From Gemmatimonadaceae bacterium (GTDB lineage: Bacteria > Gemmatimonadota > Gemmatimonadetes > Gemmatimonadales > Gemmatimonadaceae), in contig JADKJT010000009.1 in assembly GCA_016720905.1 (NCBI GenBank), positions 142,641-206,640 on the forward strand: a DNA stretch of 64,000 nt, given 5' to 3'. The notes under the pieces are model-generated. The model was not told the DNA's origin. It saw nothing but the letters and a program-made list of their open reading frames with translations, and did no database searches. Below, in pieces: positions 24,988 to 33,930 of the stretch. Numbering within the stretch: the first letter of the stretch is position 1; the number at the start of each line of letters is the position of its first letter. The position numbers and the translations under genes were made by a program.

Positions 24988-27288
24988 ATGGCCGTATCCG
25001 ACGCGAAGACTAACTGCGGTACTCGCCGTTCGGCGCTGCTCGTCGCAGCGCTGTGCGCGGTCGCCTCCAGCAGTGCCGGGGCGCAAAAGACTCCGCGCTA
25101 CCAGGCCGATATCCGCTGGACCAGCTACGGCATCCCGCACGTCAAGGCCAACGACTGGGGCAGCCTCGGCTACGGGTTCGCCTACGCCACCGCCACCGAC
25201 GCGGTCTGCACCATCGCCCGCGATGTGGTCATGGTGAATGGCGAACTGTCGCGTCACTTCGGCGCCGCCGAGGGCAATCGCGAGAGTGATGTATTCCATC
25301 GCGCCGTGCTTGATGCCGCCACCGTGAAGTCATACGGCACACGCCAGACCGTCAACAGCAACCGTTTCGACGCCGGCTATGTGGCGGGTTACAACCGGTT
25401 CTTGCGCGATCATCGGGGCGACCTGCCCAAGGAATGCGCGAACAGCGCGTGGGTGCGGCCACTCACCAGCGCCGACCTGACTCGCCTCATCATCGGCGTC
25501 GGGATTCGCTACGGGCTGGGTCGCTACCAGAAGGAAATGGCGAACGCGGCGCCTCCCGGGCAAAAGGTGGGAGATCTCTCCACCGACTTCGACATGCCGG
25601 ACGGCATTGGCAGTAACGCGGTGGCGATGGGCAAGGCCGTCACGGCGTCGGGCCGAGGACTGCTGCTGGGCAATCCGCACTATCCGTGGCAGGGCTCCTC
25701 GCGCTTTCACATGATCCACACCACGATCCCGGGTGAGCTCGACGTGATGGGCGTGAGTTTGTATACCACCAGTCGCGTCGCCATCGGGTTCAACAAGGAC
25801 GTGGCGTGGAGTCACACCGTGTCCACCGGCATGCGCTCGACGCTGTACGCACTCGACCTCAATCCGGCCGACGCCACACAGTACAAGTTCGGCGACACCT
25901 GGCGCAGCATGACGCCGGTCACCGTGCAGGTGCCCGTCAAGGAAGACGGTGGGGCAGTCAGCGCCGAGGCGAAGACGGTCTACCTCACGCACTACGGACC
26001 GGTGGTGGTATCCGATCAATTGCCGTGGACGGCCGCCAGAGCCTACGCCATTCGCGACGTGAATCTGACGAACGACCGCAATGCCATCACGTACGATGCG
26101 CTCAACAAGGCGCGCTCTATCGATGACGTGGAGGCGGCGATCAGCCTGCAGGGCGTGTCGTGGACCAATACCATTGCGGCCGACCGGAACGGCACGGCGT
26201 TCTATGCCGACCTGAGTGTGGTGCCCAATGTCGACGCCGCGCTGATTGACCGCTGCCGCGTGAAGCCTGCGGGCGTGCCGGCACAGGTGATTGTGCTCAA
26301 CGGCACCGACCCCACGTGCGAATGGAAGACCGACGCGCGCGCGTCTGTTGTCGGGGCGATGCCCGCGCAGTCCATGCCTCGCTTGCGACGTGACGATGTG
26401 GTGTCCAACGCCAATGACAGCTACTGGCTGTCGAATCCGCTGTTGCCGCTGGAAGGGTTCTCACCCATCATCGGCGCCGAGCGCACGGCGCGCAGCCTGC
26501 GCACACGGGCCGGCATCTCGTTTATCGAGGAGGCCCTGAAGAGCGGTGCCAAGGCCACGCCCGAAACGCTGGAGAAGATGCTGTTCAGTCACCGCAACTA
26601 CGGCGCCGAGTTGCTGCTGGATGACCTGCTTACGCTGTGTTCGGCGTCCGTTGAACCGGTGGTGCTCTCCACGGGCGCCGTCGACATCACGCCGTCGTGT
26701 CGCGCGCTGTCGCAGTGGAACCGCAAGGAAACGGTGGACAGTCGCGGCGGCCACGTATGGCGAGAGTTCTGGCGGCTCGCGGCGCGCATTCCGGGGCTGT
26801 ACCGCGTGCCATTCAATGCCGCCGATGCGGCCAACACGCCGCGAGGTCTGGCGGTCGAACAGCCAGGCGTGCGTGAAGGGTTGCGTCGGGCATTGGCGCA
26901 GACACAACAGCGACTGGCGCAATTCGGCATTCCGCTCGACGCGACATTGGGCAGCATTCAGTATGAGATGCGCAACGGCGAGCGCATTCCCATTCCCGGT
27001 GGGGATGGCGCGACGGGCATGTGGAGCGTGATCACCACGGAGCTCAAGAAGGACGGCTACACGCCCATTGTGCACGGCAACAGCTACATCCAGGTCGTGG
27101 GATGGAATGCCGATGGCACGGTCGACCCACACGGCATCCTTACGTATTCGCAGTCGGACAACCCGGCTTCGCCGTATTACGCCGATCAGACACGACTGTA
27201 CTCGCAGGGCCAGTGGTTGCACCTGCCGTTCTACGAGAAGGATATTCTGGCCGACAAAAACCTGAGGACGCTGCGGCTCAGGCAGTAG
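24988..27288 (+). CDS. penicillin acylase family (Ntn) hydrolase
   Basis: 766 residues from ATG 24988, placed 2 bases after the channel gene's stop and preceded by GGGGAG. Signal peptide ends near SSAGAQK. The pro-enzyme must self-cleave before the nucleophile S209 (DGIGSN, G208-S209-N210), and the matching GNPHYPW pocket block follows at 228-234. Family members deacylate beta-lactams, N-acyl-homoserine lactones or bile-acid conjugates; the large size and export fit an AHL or amide acylase in the periplasm. The substrate is undetermined. No trace of an inactive nucleophile or frameshift. Confidence 0.92.
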   Translation: MAVSDAKTNCGTRRSALLVAALCAVASSSAGAQKTPRYQADIRWTSYGIPHVKANDWGSLGYGFAYATATDAVCTIARDVVMVNGELSRHFGAAEGNRESDVFHRAVLDAATVKSYGTRQTVNSNRFDAGYVAGYNRFLRDHRGDLPKECANSAWVRPLTSADLTRLIIGVGIRYGLGRYQKEMANAAPPGQKVGDLSTDFDMPDGIGSNAVAMGKAVTASGRGLLLGNPHYPWQGSSRFHMIHTTIPGELDVMGVSLYTTSRVAIGFNKDVAWSHTVSTGMRSTLYALDLNPADATQYKFGDTWRSMTPVTVQVPVKEDGGAVSAEAKTVYLTHYGPVVVSDQLPWTAARAYAIRDVNLTNDRNAITYDALNKARSIDDVEAAISLQGVSWTNTIAADRNGTAFYADLSVVPNVDAALIDRCRVKPAGVPAQVIVLNGTDPTCEWKTDARASVVGAMPAQSMPRLRRDDVVSNANDSYWLSNPLLPLEGFSPIIGAERTARSLRTRAGISFIEEALKSGAKATPETLEKMLFSHRNYGAELLLDDLLTLCSASVEPVVLSTGAVDITPSCRALSQWNRKETVDSRGGHVWREFWRLAARIPGLYRVPFNAADAANTPRGLAVEQPGVREGLRRALAQTQQRLAQFGIPLDATLGSIQYEMRNGERIPIPGGDGATGMWSVITTELKKDGYTPIVHGNSYIQVVGWNADGTVDPHGILTYSQSDNPASPYYADQTRLYSQGQWLHLPFYEKDILADKNLRTLRLRQ

Positions 27289-27300
27289 TCGTCGTTGCTT

Positions 27301-27332
27301 GCGTAACGCGCGCGACCACCGCCGCGTTACGC
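27301..27332. terminator. bidirectional hairpin between acylase and helicase genes
   Basis: GCGTAACGCG and CGCGTTACGC, a perfect 10-base stem with a 12-base loop, lie between the convergent stops at 27288 and 27327. The right arm includes the helicase TAA. Confidence 0.7.
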
Positions 27333-30164
27333 CAGCAGCAGTTCCAGCTCCTCCCGCCCAATCGACGCCAGGACACCCTTGTCCGCCGTGAGAATGGCGT
27401 CGGCCAGGGCGCGCTTCGATTCCTGCAACTGCAGGATCTTCGCCTCGATGGTGTCGCGCGCGATGAGTCGCGTGGCAATCACGTGGCGTGACTGCCCAAT
27501 GCGATGCGCCCGGTCGATGGCCTGTGCCTCCACCGCCGGATTCCACCACGGGTCCAGCAGGTACACATAGTCGGCCGCGGTAAGATTGAGCCCGTGTCCA
27601 CCCGCCTTGAGACTGATCAGGAATACCGGGCAATCGGCATCGGTTTGAAACCGATTCACCCGCGCCTCGCGGTCGCGCGTCCGTCCGTCGAGATACTCGT
27701 ACACGATGCCCTCGGCGTCCAGTCGTTGCCGCACCAGCGACAGGAACGACGTGAACTGCGAGAACACCAGCGACTTGTGCCCCTCGGCCGCAATCTCCTT
27801 GAGCGACGGGATGAGCGCATCCAGTTTGGCGCAGGGCACGGCCGCATGCCGCGCGTCCACCAGCGCCGTGTGACAGGCGGCTTGCCTGAGTCGTAGCAAT
27901 GCCTCAAGAATGTGCATACGCGATTTCTGCATGCCATCACGTTCCACGCGCTCCAGCACGCTGCGCTGGAAATGCACGCGGATGTCTTCGTACACGCGCC
28001 GCTGCTCCGGCTCCATCTCCACTTCCAGCGTCTGCTCCACGCGTGCCGGCAGCTCCTTGGCCACGTCTTCCTTCTTGCGCCGCAGAATGATGGGACGCAG
28101 CGCCCGGGCCAGCAGCGAACGATCGGCGGATTGCGCGTCAATGGCGGCAGTCGACGAGGCGAACCGGCCCAGCGATGCGAACCGTGTGGACGCGCTCATC
28201 ATGCCGGGGTTCAGGAACTCCAGCAGGCTCCACAACTCCTCGATGCGGTTCTCGATGGGCGTTCCGCTCAATGCCAGCCGGTGATTCGCGCGCAACAAGC
28301 GGCACGCCTTGGCCGTGGCCGTCCCGGCATTCTTGATGGCCTGGGCTTCATCCAGGATGGCGTAGTCGAACGTGATTTCCGTGAGCTCGCCGGCATCGCT
28401 GCGCAGCGTGCCGTAGGTGGTGATCACCACGTCCACCGAGGCCGGATCGATGGCGCCGATGCGACGCGACATGCCGCTGTGATCAAGCATGCGCAGCGCC
28501 GGCGCAAACCGTTCGGCCTCGCGCAACCAGTTGAACACCAACGAGCGCGGCACGACAATGATGGACGGCCCCACCCCCTCGATACGGCGCGCTTCCAGCA
28601 ACGCCAGCACCTGGATGGTCTTGCCCAAGCCCATGTCGTCGGCCAGGCATCCGCCCAGTTCAAAACGGCGCAGGAAGTGCAGCCACCCCAGTCCTTCGCG
28701 CTGGTATTCGCGTAACGCCCCACGAAACGACGGCGGCGGATCAACCGGCGTGATGCGATTGAAGCCGGCCAATTCCGCGCGCGCCTGGGCGAATGTCTGA
28801 TCGACATCGATGTCAGGAAGTGTGGCCAGCAGTGCGTCCAGCAGTGCCAACTGCGACTTCTTGAAGCGCGTGCGTCCTTCAAATGGCTCGCCATACTGCA
28901 GCAATGGTTCAAACTGATCGAGCCAGTCGTTGGGCATCAACCCCAGCGTGCCGTCTTCGAACTCGTACAGGTCCTCGCCACGTCGCCGAGCGGCCAGCAG
29001 TTCCGAGACGGGCACTTCGAGGTCGCCATAACTCACCAGCCCCGACACATCGAACCAGTCGATGCCGGACCGTACCATGGCCAGCACTTTGCTGGGCGCG
29101 CGATACGTGAGTCCGAACGCATGCACTTGCCAGCCTTCTCGCGCCAGTTCAAAGGCCATCTGCGACATCTTGGTGCGCGGCACGGTGAGTTGGCGTGCCC
29201 GCGTGAGGTGATTCCGTTCCTCACTGGAGCCCAGCACCCGAAGTCGCGACAAGGCCGCGTGTTCGGCGTCCCATCGCCGATGATGCACCACACCCAGCGA
29301 CCGATCATACAGCATGGTGCTGGTGGAGACGGCGTTCACCCGCACCGCGCCATACAGAAACTCGAGTGTCAGCGGCGCCATCAGGTTGGGCTGCAACACC
29401 ACGTCCTCGCCGCCAATGGAAACGACGGGCGTGGGGTCCACATGCGACTCCTCAACCGCGACGTCGCTGGGCAGCTGCAACTCCGGCAGCCGCGGCAGCG
29501 CATACAATCGATCGAGTAACTCCGTGGGATCGTTCCCCAGTGACAGCGACGGCGTGCTGCGCAAGTCGGCGATGATGGGGAACGTGCCGCCGTGATCGAG
29601 CACCGCCACGGTATTCCCGGCTATCAGAAAACCCGCCGAATGCACCAACCATGGCTCTGACAGGGGCAGTGTCGCTTGCGGGCGCACGAAATGACCGTCC
29701 AGCATGTATTCGCCGTTGTCGGCGTGAGACATGCGCAGTGCCAGGCGCCATGGGGCACCGCTGTCCATCTCCAGCGTGCGGCCATCCAGGTCAGGATTCT
29801 GACTGCGCGTGCGCAGCCGACCGGTATCGCAAATCTTGCGGAGCGTGGTGGAAAGTGCGCGCGCCCCGATGACGAATCCGGAGCCCGGCGCCTGGCCGTA
29901 GACGCTGGACCGGGCGGAGCCAAGCAGCATCTCGGAGATTTGTCGGTCGATGGGGTCGGGGGCGGCCAGCCAGACTGACGCGGCAAACGTAAACGGCGCC
30001 GTAGGACCCCAGTTCCCATCGCTATCGCATTCTTCCGTGCCCAATTCCAACACGAGACCGGCCGCCTGCGGGGTCGCATCGATATCGACGACGTACACCA
30101 GCCGATGATCGGCGGGCCAGACGGCCGTGTGGTGATCACGCACCACGGATTGAGAGCGCGACAT
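27327..30164 (-). CDS. SNF2/SWI2-family DEAD-box helicase-like ATPase
   Basis: 945 residues. The N-terminal 480 residues are a bacterial SNF2 extension rich in beta structure. The ATPase starts with the Q-like REYQREGLGWLHFL, Walker A DDMGLGKT (509-516), DEAQ box (605-608), GTPIENRIEELWSLLEFL, then the helicase C lobe with FSQFTSFLSLVRQRL, YEYLDGRTRDREARV, LKAGGHGLNLTAADYV and the arginine-finger AIDRAHRIGQ. Typical of RapA/SWI2-like remodelers that displace proteins from nucleic acid. Monocistronic, transcribed leftward from about 30350. No dedicated DNA-modification or phage-defence partner is adjacent, so I do not call a defence system. Confidence 0.92.
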   Translation of the reverse strand: MSRSQSVVRDHHTAVWPADHRLVYVVDIDATPQAAGLVLELGTEECDSDGNWGPTAPFTFAASVWLAAPDPIDRQISEMLLGSARSSVYGQAPGSGFVIGARALSTTLRKICDTGRLRTRSQNPDLDGRTLEMDSGAPWRLALRMSHADNGEYMLDGHFVRPQATLPLSEPWLVHSAGFLIAGNTVAVLDHGGTFPIIADLRSTPSLSLGNDPTELLDRLYALPRLPELQLPSDVAVEESHVDPTPVVSIGGEDVVLQPNLMAPLTLEFLYGAVRVNAVSTSTMLYDRSLGVVHHRRWDAEHAALSRLRVLGSSEERNHLTRARQLTVPRTKMSQMAFELAREGWQVHAFGLTYRAPSKVLAMVRSGIDWFDVSGLVSYGDLEVPVSELLAARRRGEDLYEFEDGTLGLMPNDWLDQFEPLLQYGEPFEGRTRFKKSQLALLDALLATLPDIDVDQTFAQARAELAGFNRITPVDPPPSFRGALREYQREGLGWLHFLRRFELGGCLADDMGLGKTIQVLALLEARRIEGVGPSIIVVPRSLVFNWLREAERFAPALRMLDHSGMSRRIGAIDPASVDVVITTYGTLRSDAGELTEITFDYAILDEAQAIKNAGTATAKACRLLRANHRLALSGTPIENRIEELWSLLEFLNPGMMSASTRFASLGRFASSTAAIDAQSADRSLLARALRPIILRRKKEDVAKELPARVEQTLEVEMEPEQRRVYEDIRVHFQRSVLERVERDGMQKSRMHILEALLRLRQAACHTALVDARHAAVPCAKLDALIPSLKEIAAEGHKSLVFSQFTSFLSLVRQRLDAEGIVYEYLDGRTRDREARVNRFQTDADCPVFLISLKAGGHGLNLTAADYVYLLDPWWNPAVEAQAIDRAHRIGQSRHVIATRLIARDTIEAKILQLQESKRALADAILTADKGVLASIGREELELLLA

Positions 30165-30351
30165 CTAGCGCCCCGCGCCGATGGCCAACGACCCAGTGCG
30201 CCGCAGGAACGTCGGCGGGAGGACGCGGCTACGGATGCTGCGGCGGATCAACGGGCGTGGGGCACGGGGTGTGGCAGAAGGATCACCTACGCAGAGCGGA
30301 CCCAGAAAGATGGGCCACTGCACACCGCGATCCAAGCGGCATGTGCGTCGA

Positions 30352-30909
30352 CTAGTCGATGTCGTGCGCGCCGTCGGGGAGGAACAACGGTCGGGCCAGC
30401 CCGCCGGCGTCGTCGTAGAAGCGCACCGCGCCGGGCGAGAACGACTTGGCCAGCAGGATGATCTGGCCCGTATGACCCGAGAAGTGCTCCACCACGTGAT
30501 AGACGGCCGCAAACACCGTGGTGTCGCGACCCTGGATGGTGCGGGGCTCACTCAGGGAGTCGGCGGTGAGGCGCGACAGCACCCCGTCGACTTCGTCCAA
30601 GGTGGCGCGAAGACCCGCCAGCAACGTCTCGCAACCGGCACCACCGCGGGTCGCGAACTCCACGTCGCGTCGGCGCACATCGGGCGCGCCACCGACACCG
30701 CACACAATCCACTGGCGGACGTTGCCGTTCAGATGCAGCACCAGATTGCCGGCGCTGTTCGCGCCGTCATTGGCGCGCCACCACAGCTGCTCGGGCGGAA
30801 TCGTGCGCAGCGCGGCCGCGATCTTGGCCGGATACTCGACGCACAGGTAGTGTCGCGAGCGCTCGAGGAAGCGCGTGGCGAGGTCGAAGGACATATCGGT
30901 GTTGTCCAC
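30352..30909 (-). CDS. DinB/DUF1572-family metal-binding protein
   Basis: A 185-residue four-helix DinB-fold protein. The metal-site His residues are likely those in LVLHLNGNV and in the later YHVVEHFSGHTGQ. The N-terminal block ERSRHYLCVEYPAKIAAALR and the FYDDAGG tail are the DUF1572 variant. DinB proteins bind a divalent metal and include thiol-dependent transferases. Eight bases separate its start at 30909 from the stop of the gamma-glutamyltransferase gene, both leftward. A glutathione- or thiol-related role beside a GGT is plausible but unproven. Confidence 0.8.
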   Translation of the reverse strand: MDNTDMSFDLATRFLERSRHYLCVEYPAKIAAALRTIPPEQLWWRANDGANSAGNLVLHLNGNVRQWIVCGVGGAPDVRRRDVEFATRGGAGCETLLAGLRATLDEVDGVLSRLTADSLSEPRTIQGRDTTVFAAVYHVVEHFSGHTGQIILLAKSFSPGAVRFYDDAGGLARPLFLPDGAHDID

Positions 30910-30917
30910 TGTGTGGC

Positions 30918-33842
30918 CTACTTGATGGCGCCCGCTGCGCCGGCCCGCCGCGGATCGGCACCGGCCGTCACGATTTTCCCGTCCACGCGCACCGCCGCGC
31001 CATACCCTTCACGCACTTCACCGCGCAGCGAGACGAAACTCAACCCGTACCCCAGTGTGCGCAGTCGCGCAATCACGTCGGGCGCGAACCCGTCTTCCAG
31101 CTGAATGCTGTACGGTGTGGGCGTGGTGGGTGCACCGCCGCCGCCGCCACGACCACCGCCCGGCGCCCCGCCGCCGCCGGGCAGGAATCGCGGCAGTTCC
31201 AGCGCCTGTTGCGGACTGAGGTTGTAATCCAGCACACCCAGCAGCGACTGGTACACCGCGCTGGTAATCCAGGCGTTGCCGGCGGCACTCACGGCTACAA
31301 ATGGCTTGCCGTTCTTGAAGGCAATGGTGGGGGCAATGGTGCTGCCGTGACGCGAGAATGGCAGACGCGCCCCGTACTGCGTGGGATCGGTGCCGTACGA
31401 CGTGAGCTTGTCGTTGCTGAGAAATCCCAACCCCGGCGTCACGTAGAAATTCCCACCCCACGTGCCGAGTGTCTGGGTCACCGCCACCATGTTGCCATCG
31501 TTGTCGGCCACGGTGAAGGCCGTGGTCCCCGCCGCGTGGCATACCGTCATCTCCGCCGCATGCCCCTCGCCGCAAGGCGAGTCTTCAGTCTCCCGTCTCG
31601 CGTCAGTCGTCTCCCGTCTCCCATCTCCCGTCTCCCGTCTCTCCTTCAAACACCCCAGCGTATCCCCGCGCACACTCTCCGGCGTCAGTGCCCGGTCAGG
31701 GTTGTAGCACCCCCACCGCACCCGCGCCGTGTCCTTGTTGATGATGGGCGCCACGTCTGTCGGCCACATGGCCGGATCGGCAATGCGATTGCGCGAGCTG
31801 GGCACCAGAAACCACGCCGAGAGCGCCGCGTGCATGGACGCGGCATTGTCGCGATACGACGTGGGCGCCGGATACTGCTCCAGCAGGTTGAGTCGTGCGA
31901 CAAGCTCCGCACCACCACTCACCGGCGGCGCGCCCGAGTAAATGGTGTAGTGGCGATAAGTGCCACTCACCGGTTCACGCTCTGGTGCGAAGTAGCGCGC
32001 CAGATCGCTCAGCTTCATGGCGTTGCCCTTGGCGTGCAAATCGTTCACCCACTTGGCCGCGACCTCCCCCTTGTAGAATCCGTCGGCGCCGTTCTTGGCA
32101 ATCTGCTCCAGCACCCATGCCAGGTCGGGATTCTTGAGTGTATCGCCCGCCTGCAATGGTTCACCATTGCGGAAGAACAGGGCGCGACTGCCTTCGTACT
32201 TGGCGAAATGCTCGCGCTCGGTGGCCAGCGTGGTGGCCAGCCCCTCGCTCACCACATATCCGTTCTTCGCGGCGCGAATGGCCGGCGCCACAATCTCGGC
32301 CCACGGCACCTTCTTGCTGCCATAGCGAAGCCACGCGGTATGCATGCCACTCACCGTGCCCGGCACGTTGGTGAGCACCGGTCCGTCGCTGGGATAGCGT
32401 CCATTCACCAGCAGCGAGGTGTTGCTCAACCCCGCATCTTCCGGCACGCGGCTCATGAATTCGAACAGCGTGGGTTTGGCCAATGTCTTGAGCGCAATGA
32501 CCATCTCGCCGTAGCCGGCAATGCCGCTGGCATCCGGTTCCACCACGCCAAGGGCAAAGCTCACGGCCACGGCCGCATCAACCACATTACCGCCTTTGCG
32601 CAGTATCTCCAGCCCGGCTTCCGTGGCCACGGGGTGTGCGCTGGACACTGCCGCGCGCCCACTGGCGGGTTCCCGCAGTGTGGGTCGTGCCTTGAGCGCC
32701 TCATGGATGACCGCCTCCAGCGCGCTGTCGGTGCTTGCCGCCATGGCCCGCGGACGCAGGGACGTCTTGATGGACTCCCATTGTGCGCGCCGGGCGGTGG
32801 CATCGGCTTGCGAGAAGTACAATCGCGCCGATCGATCCCACACCCGGTCGAACGCCGCGGCGTTGCGGTCGGCGCGCGAATCGCCGCCGGCCAACCGTTG
32901 TACGCTGGTGATATTCGGTGCCACTGGCGCTGTGGCGAATGTTAGCCGTTCAGTCGCAGCACCGGCCGACGCGCGCACCACTGCGCTGCGGTCACTGCCG
33001 CGATCGGGGTCACCGTTGTATCCCACGTTGGTCTCTTCGAATGACGCAATGGCCACCGTCTTGTCATCCGGCGACCATGCGGTCTGGCCGCGCGCGGTGG
33101 ACAGGAAGTTCGAGTAGCCGCCAATGCGGGGCACGATGAACACGCCGGTACGTGTCGATACGGCCAGGCGCTCGCGGTCCCAGGCCCACGACAGGTAATC
33201 CGCCGACGCGTCGACGGCCTGTGTCCATCGCTGCGACGCGGTCGCATTCGGCGCCATCGACCAGACGCTCAAGCGGCGCCCGGCTTCGTTCACGGTGAGG
33301 AACGCGAGGAACGTTCCCTTGGGTGAAAACTGCGGAGACCGCTCGGTGTCGCCACCGGTGGTTACACGCGCCGCCTTGCCGGCCGCATCCATAACCCACA
33401 CGCGCGAGGCATTGCCGCTGCCTCGGAGAAACGCAATGCGCCCGTCGCCCGCGACGCTTGGGCTGGTTTCCTGCTGCGGTGTGCTGGTGAGCTGAGTGAG
33501 GACTCCGGCCGTGCCGTCAACATTCACCGCCACACGCCACAGGTCGTAGTTGCCCCCGCGGTCGGACGCAAACACAATGGCCAATCCATCAGGCGTCCAC
33601 GCCGGATCGCGATCCCAAGCCGATCCACTGGTCAGCGCCACCAGGCGTGCGCCTGGCGTGCGCTGCAGCATGAGGTGTCCGTCCATACTCAGCGCCAGGC
33701 GTCCGTCCGGCGCATACGAGGGACTTCGCGCGCCCACCAGCGACGCCGTATCGGTTGCCGCCTGCGCCGACGTGACTGAGGGCGAACCAAACGCGAGAAC
33801 GAAGGTGACGATGAACGCAGGCAGGGGAGCAGGACGCATCAA
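30918..33842 (-). CDS. ggt: gamma-glutamyltransferase with N-terminal WD40-like propeller
   Basis: A 974-residue secreted protein. Signal peptide (AFGSPSVTSAQA), then about 35-330 TolB/PD40-type propeller repeats (YAPDGRLALS, WTPDGLAIVFASDRGG, FSPKGTFLAFLT), then from about 385 a GGT Ntn-hydrolase. The nucleophile should be T773 in AAGTTAFTVADNDGN; the usual T-T-H is T-T-A here. Gly/Pro-rich tract at about 886-908. Residues 735-755 are three heptads RRETGDG, RRETTDA, RRETEDS, encoded by a 63-base heptamer array inserted in frame about 20 residues before the nucleophile. The region lies at the end of the large subunit, which becomes free after autoprocessing, so activity may survive. Confidence 0.9.
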   Translation of the reverse strand: MMRPAPLPAFIVTFVLAFGSPSVTSAQAATDTASLVGARSPSYAPDGRLALSMDGHLMLQRTPGARLVALTSGSAWDRDPAWTPDGLAIVFASDRGGNYDLWRVAVNVDGTAGVLTQLTSTPQQETSPSVAGDGRIAFLRGSGNASRVWVMDAAGKAARVTTGGDTERSPQFSPKGTFLAFLTVNEAGRRLSVWSMAPNATASQRWTQAVDASADYLSWAWDRERLAVSTRTGVFIVPRIGGYSNFLSTARGQTAWSPDDKTVAIASFEETNVGYNGDPDRGSDRSAVVRASAGAATERLTFATAPVAPNITSVQRLAGGDSRADRNAAAFDRVWDRSARLYFSQADATARRAQWESIKTSLRPRAMAASTDSALEAVIHEALKARPTLREPASGRAAVSSAHPVATEAGLEILRKGGNVVDAAVAVSFALGVVEPDASGIAGYGEMVIALKTLAKPTLFEFMSRVPEDAGLSNTSLLVNGRYPSDGPVLTNVPGTVSGMHTAWLRYGSKKVPWAEIVAPAIRAAKNGYVVSEGLATTLATEREHFAKYEGSRALFFRNGEPLQAGDTLKNPDLAWVLEQIAKNGADGFYKGEVAAKWVNDLHAKGNAMKLSDLARYFAPEREPVSGTYRHYTIYSGAPPVSGGAELVARLNLLEQYPAPTSYRDNAASMHAALSAWFLVPSSRNRIADPAMWPTDVAPIINKDTARVRWGCYNPDRALTPESVRGDTLGCLKERRETGDGRRETTDARRETEDSPCGEGHAAEMTVCHAAGTTAFTVADNDGNMVAVTQTLGTWGGNFYVTPGLGFLSNDKLTSYGTDPTQYGARLPFSRHGSTIAPTIAFKNGKPFVAVSAAGNAWITSAVYQSLLGVLDYNLSPQQALELPRFLPGGGGAPGGGRGGGGGAPTTPTPYSIQLEDGFAPDVIARLRTLGYGLSFVSLRGEVREGYGAAVRVDGKIVTAGADPRRAGAAGAIK
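31566..31581. repeat. short hairpin at the edge of the in-gene heptamer array
   Basis: CTCGCC-GCAA-GGCGAG, a perfect six-base stem with a GCAA tetraloop, directly abutting the heptamer array that begins at 31582. Confidence 0.55.
31582..31644. repeat. in-frame GGAGACG heptamer array within ggt, nine units
   Basis: Nine 7-base units, three of them exact TCTCCCG (five more within one or two changes): TCTTCAG, TCTCCCG, TCTCGCG, TCAGTCG, TCTCCCG, TCTCCCA, TCTCCCG, TCTCCCG, TCTCTCC. The total, 63 bases, is a multiple of three, so ggt stays open. The sequence GGAGACG has no stop in any frame of either strand. Confidence 0.85.
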
Positions 33843-33930
33843 TCAGTTCCAGGCAGGTCGGAGGGTGCTTCCGCAGTGTCGCAGCGACGAAAGATACGAT
33901 TCGCGCCAAGGATGTCGCAGGAGAGCGTCA

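Noticed and set aside
27327..30164. SNF2 helicase as part of a phage-defence island
   Set aside because: Neighbours are a DinB-like protein and a GGT; no nuclease, methylase or second defence gene is present.
31582..31644. CRISPR-like array in ggt
   Set aside because: Units are only 7 bases and contiguous, with no spacers, no leader and no cas genes.
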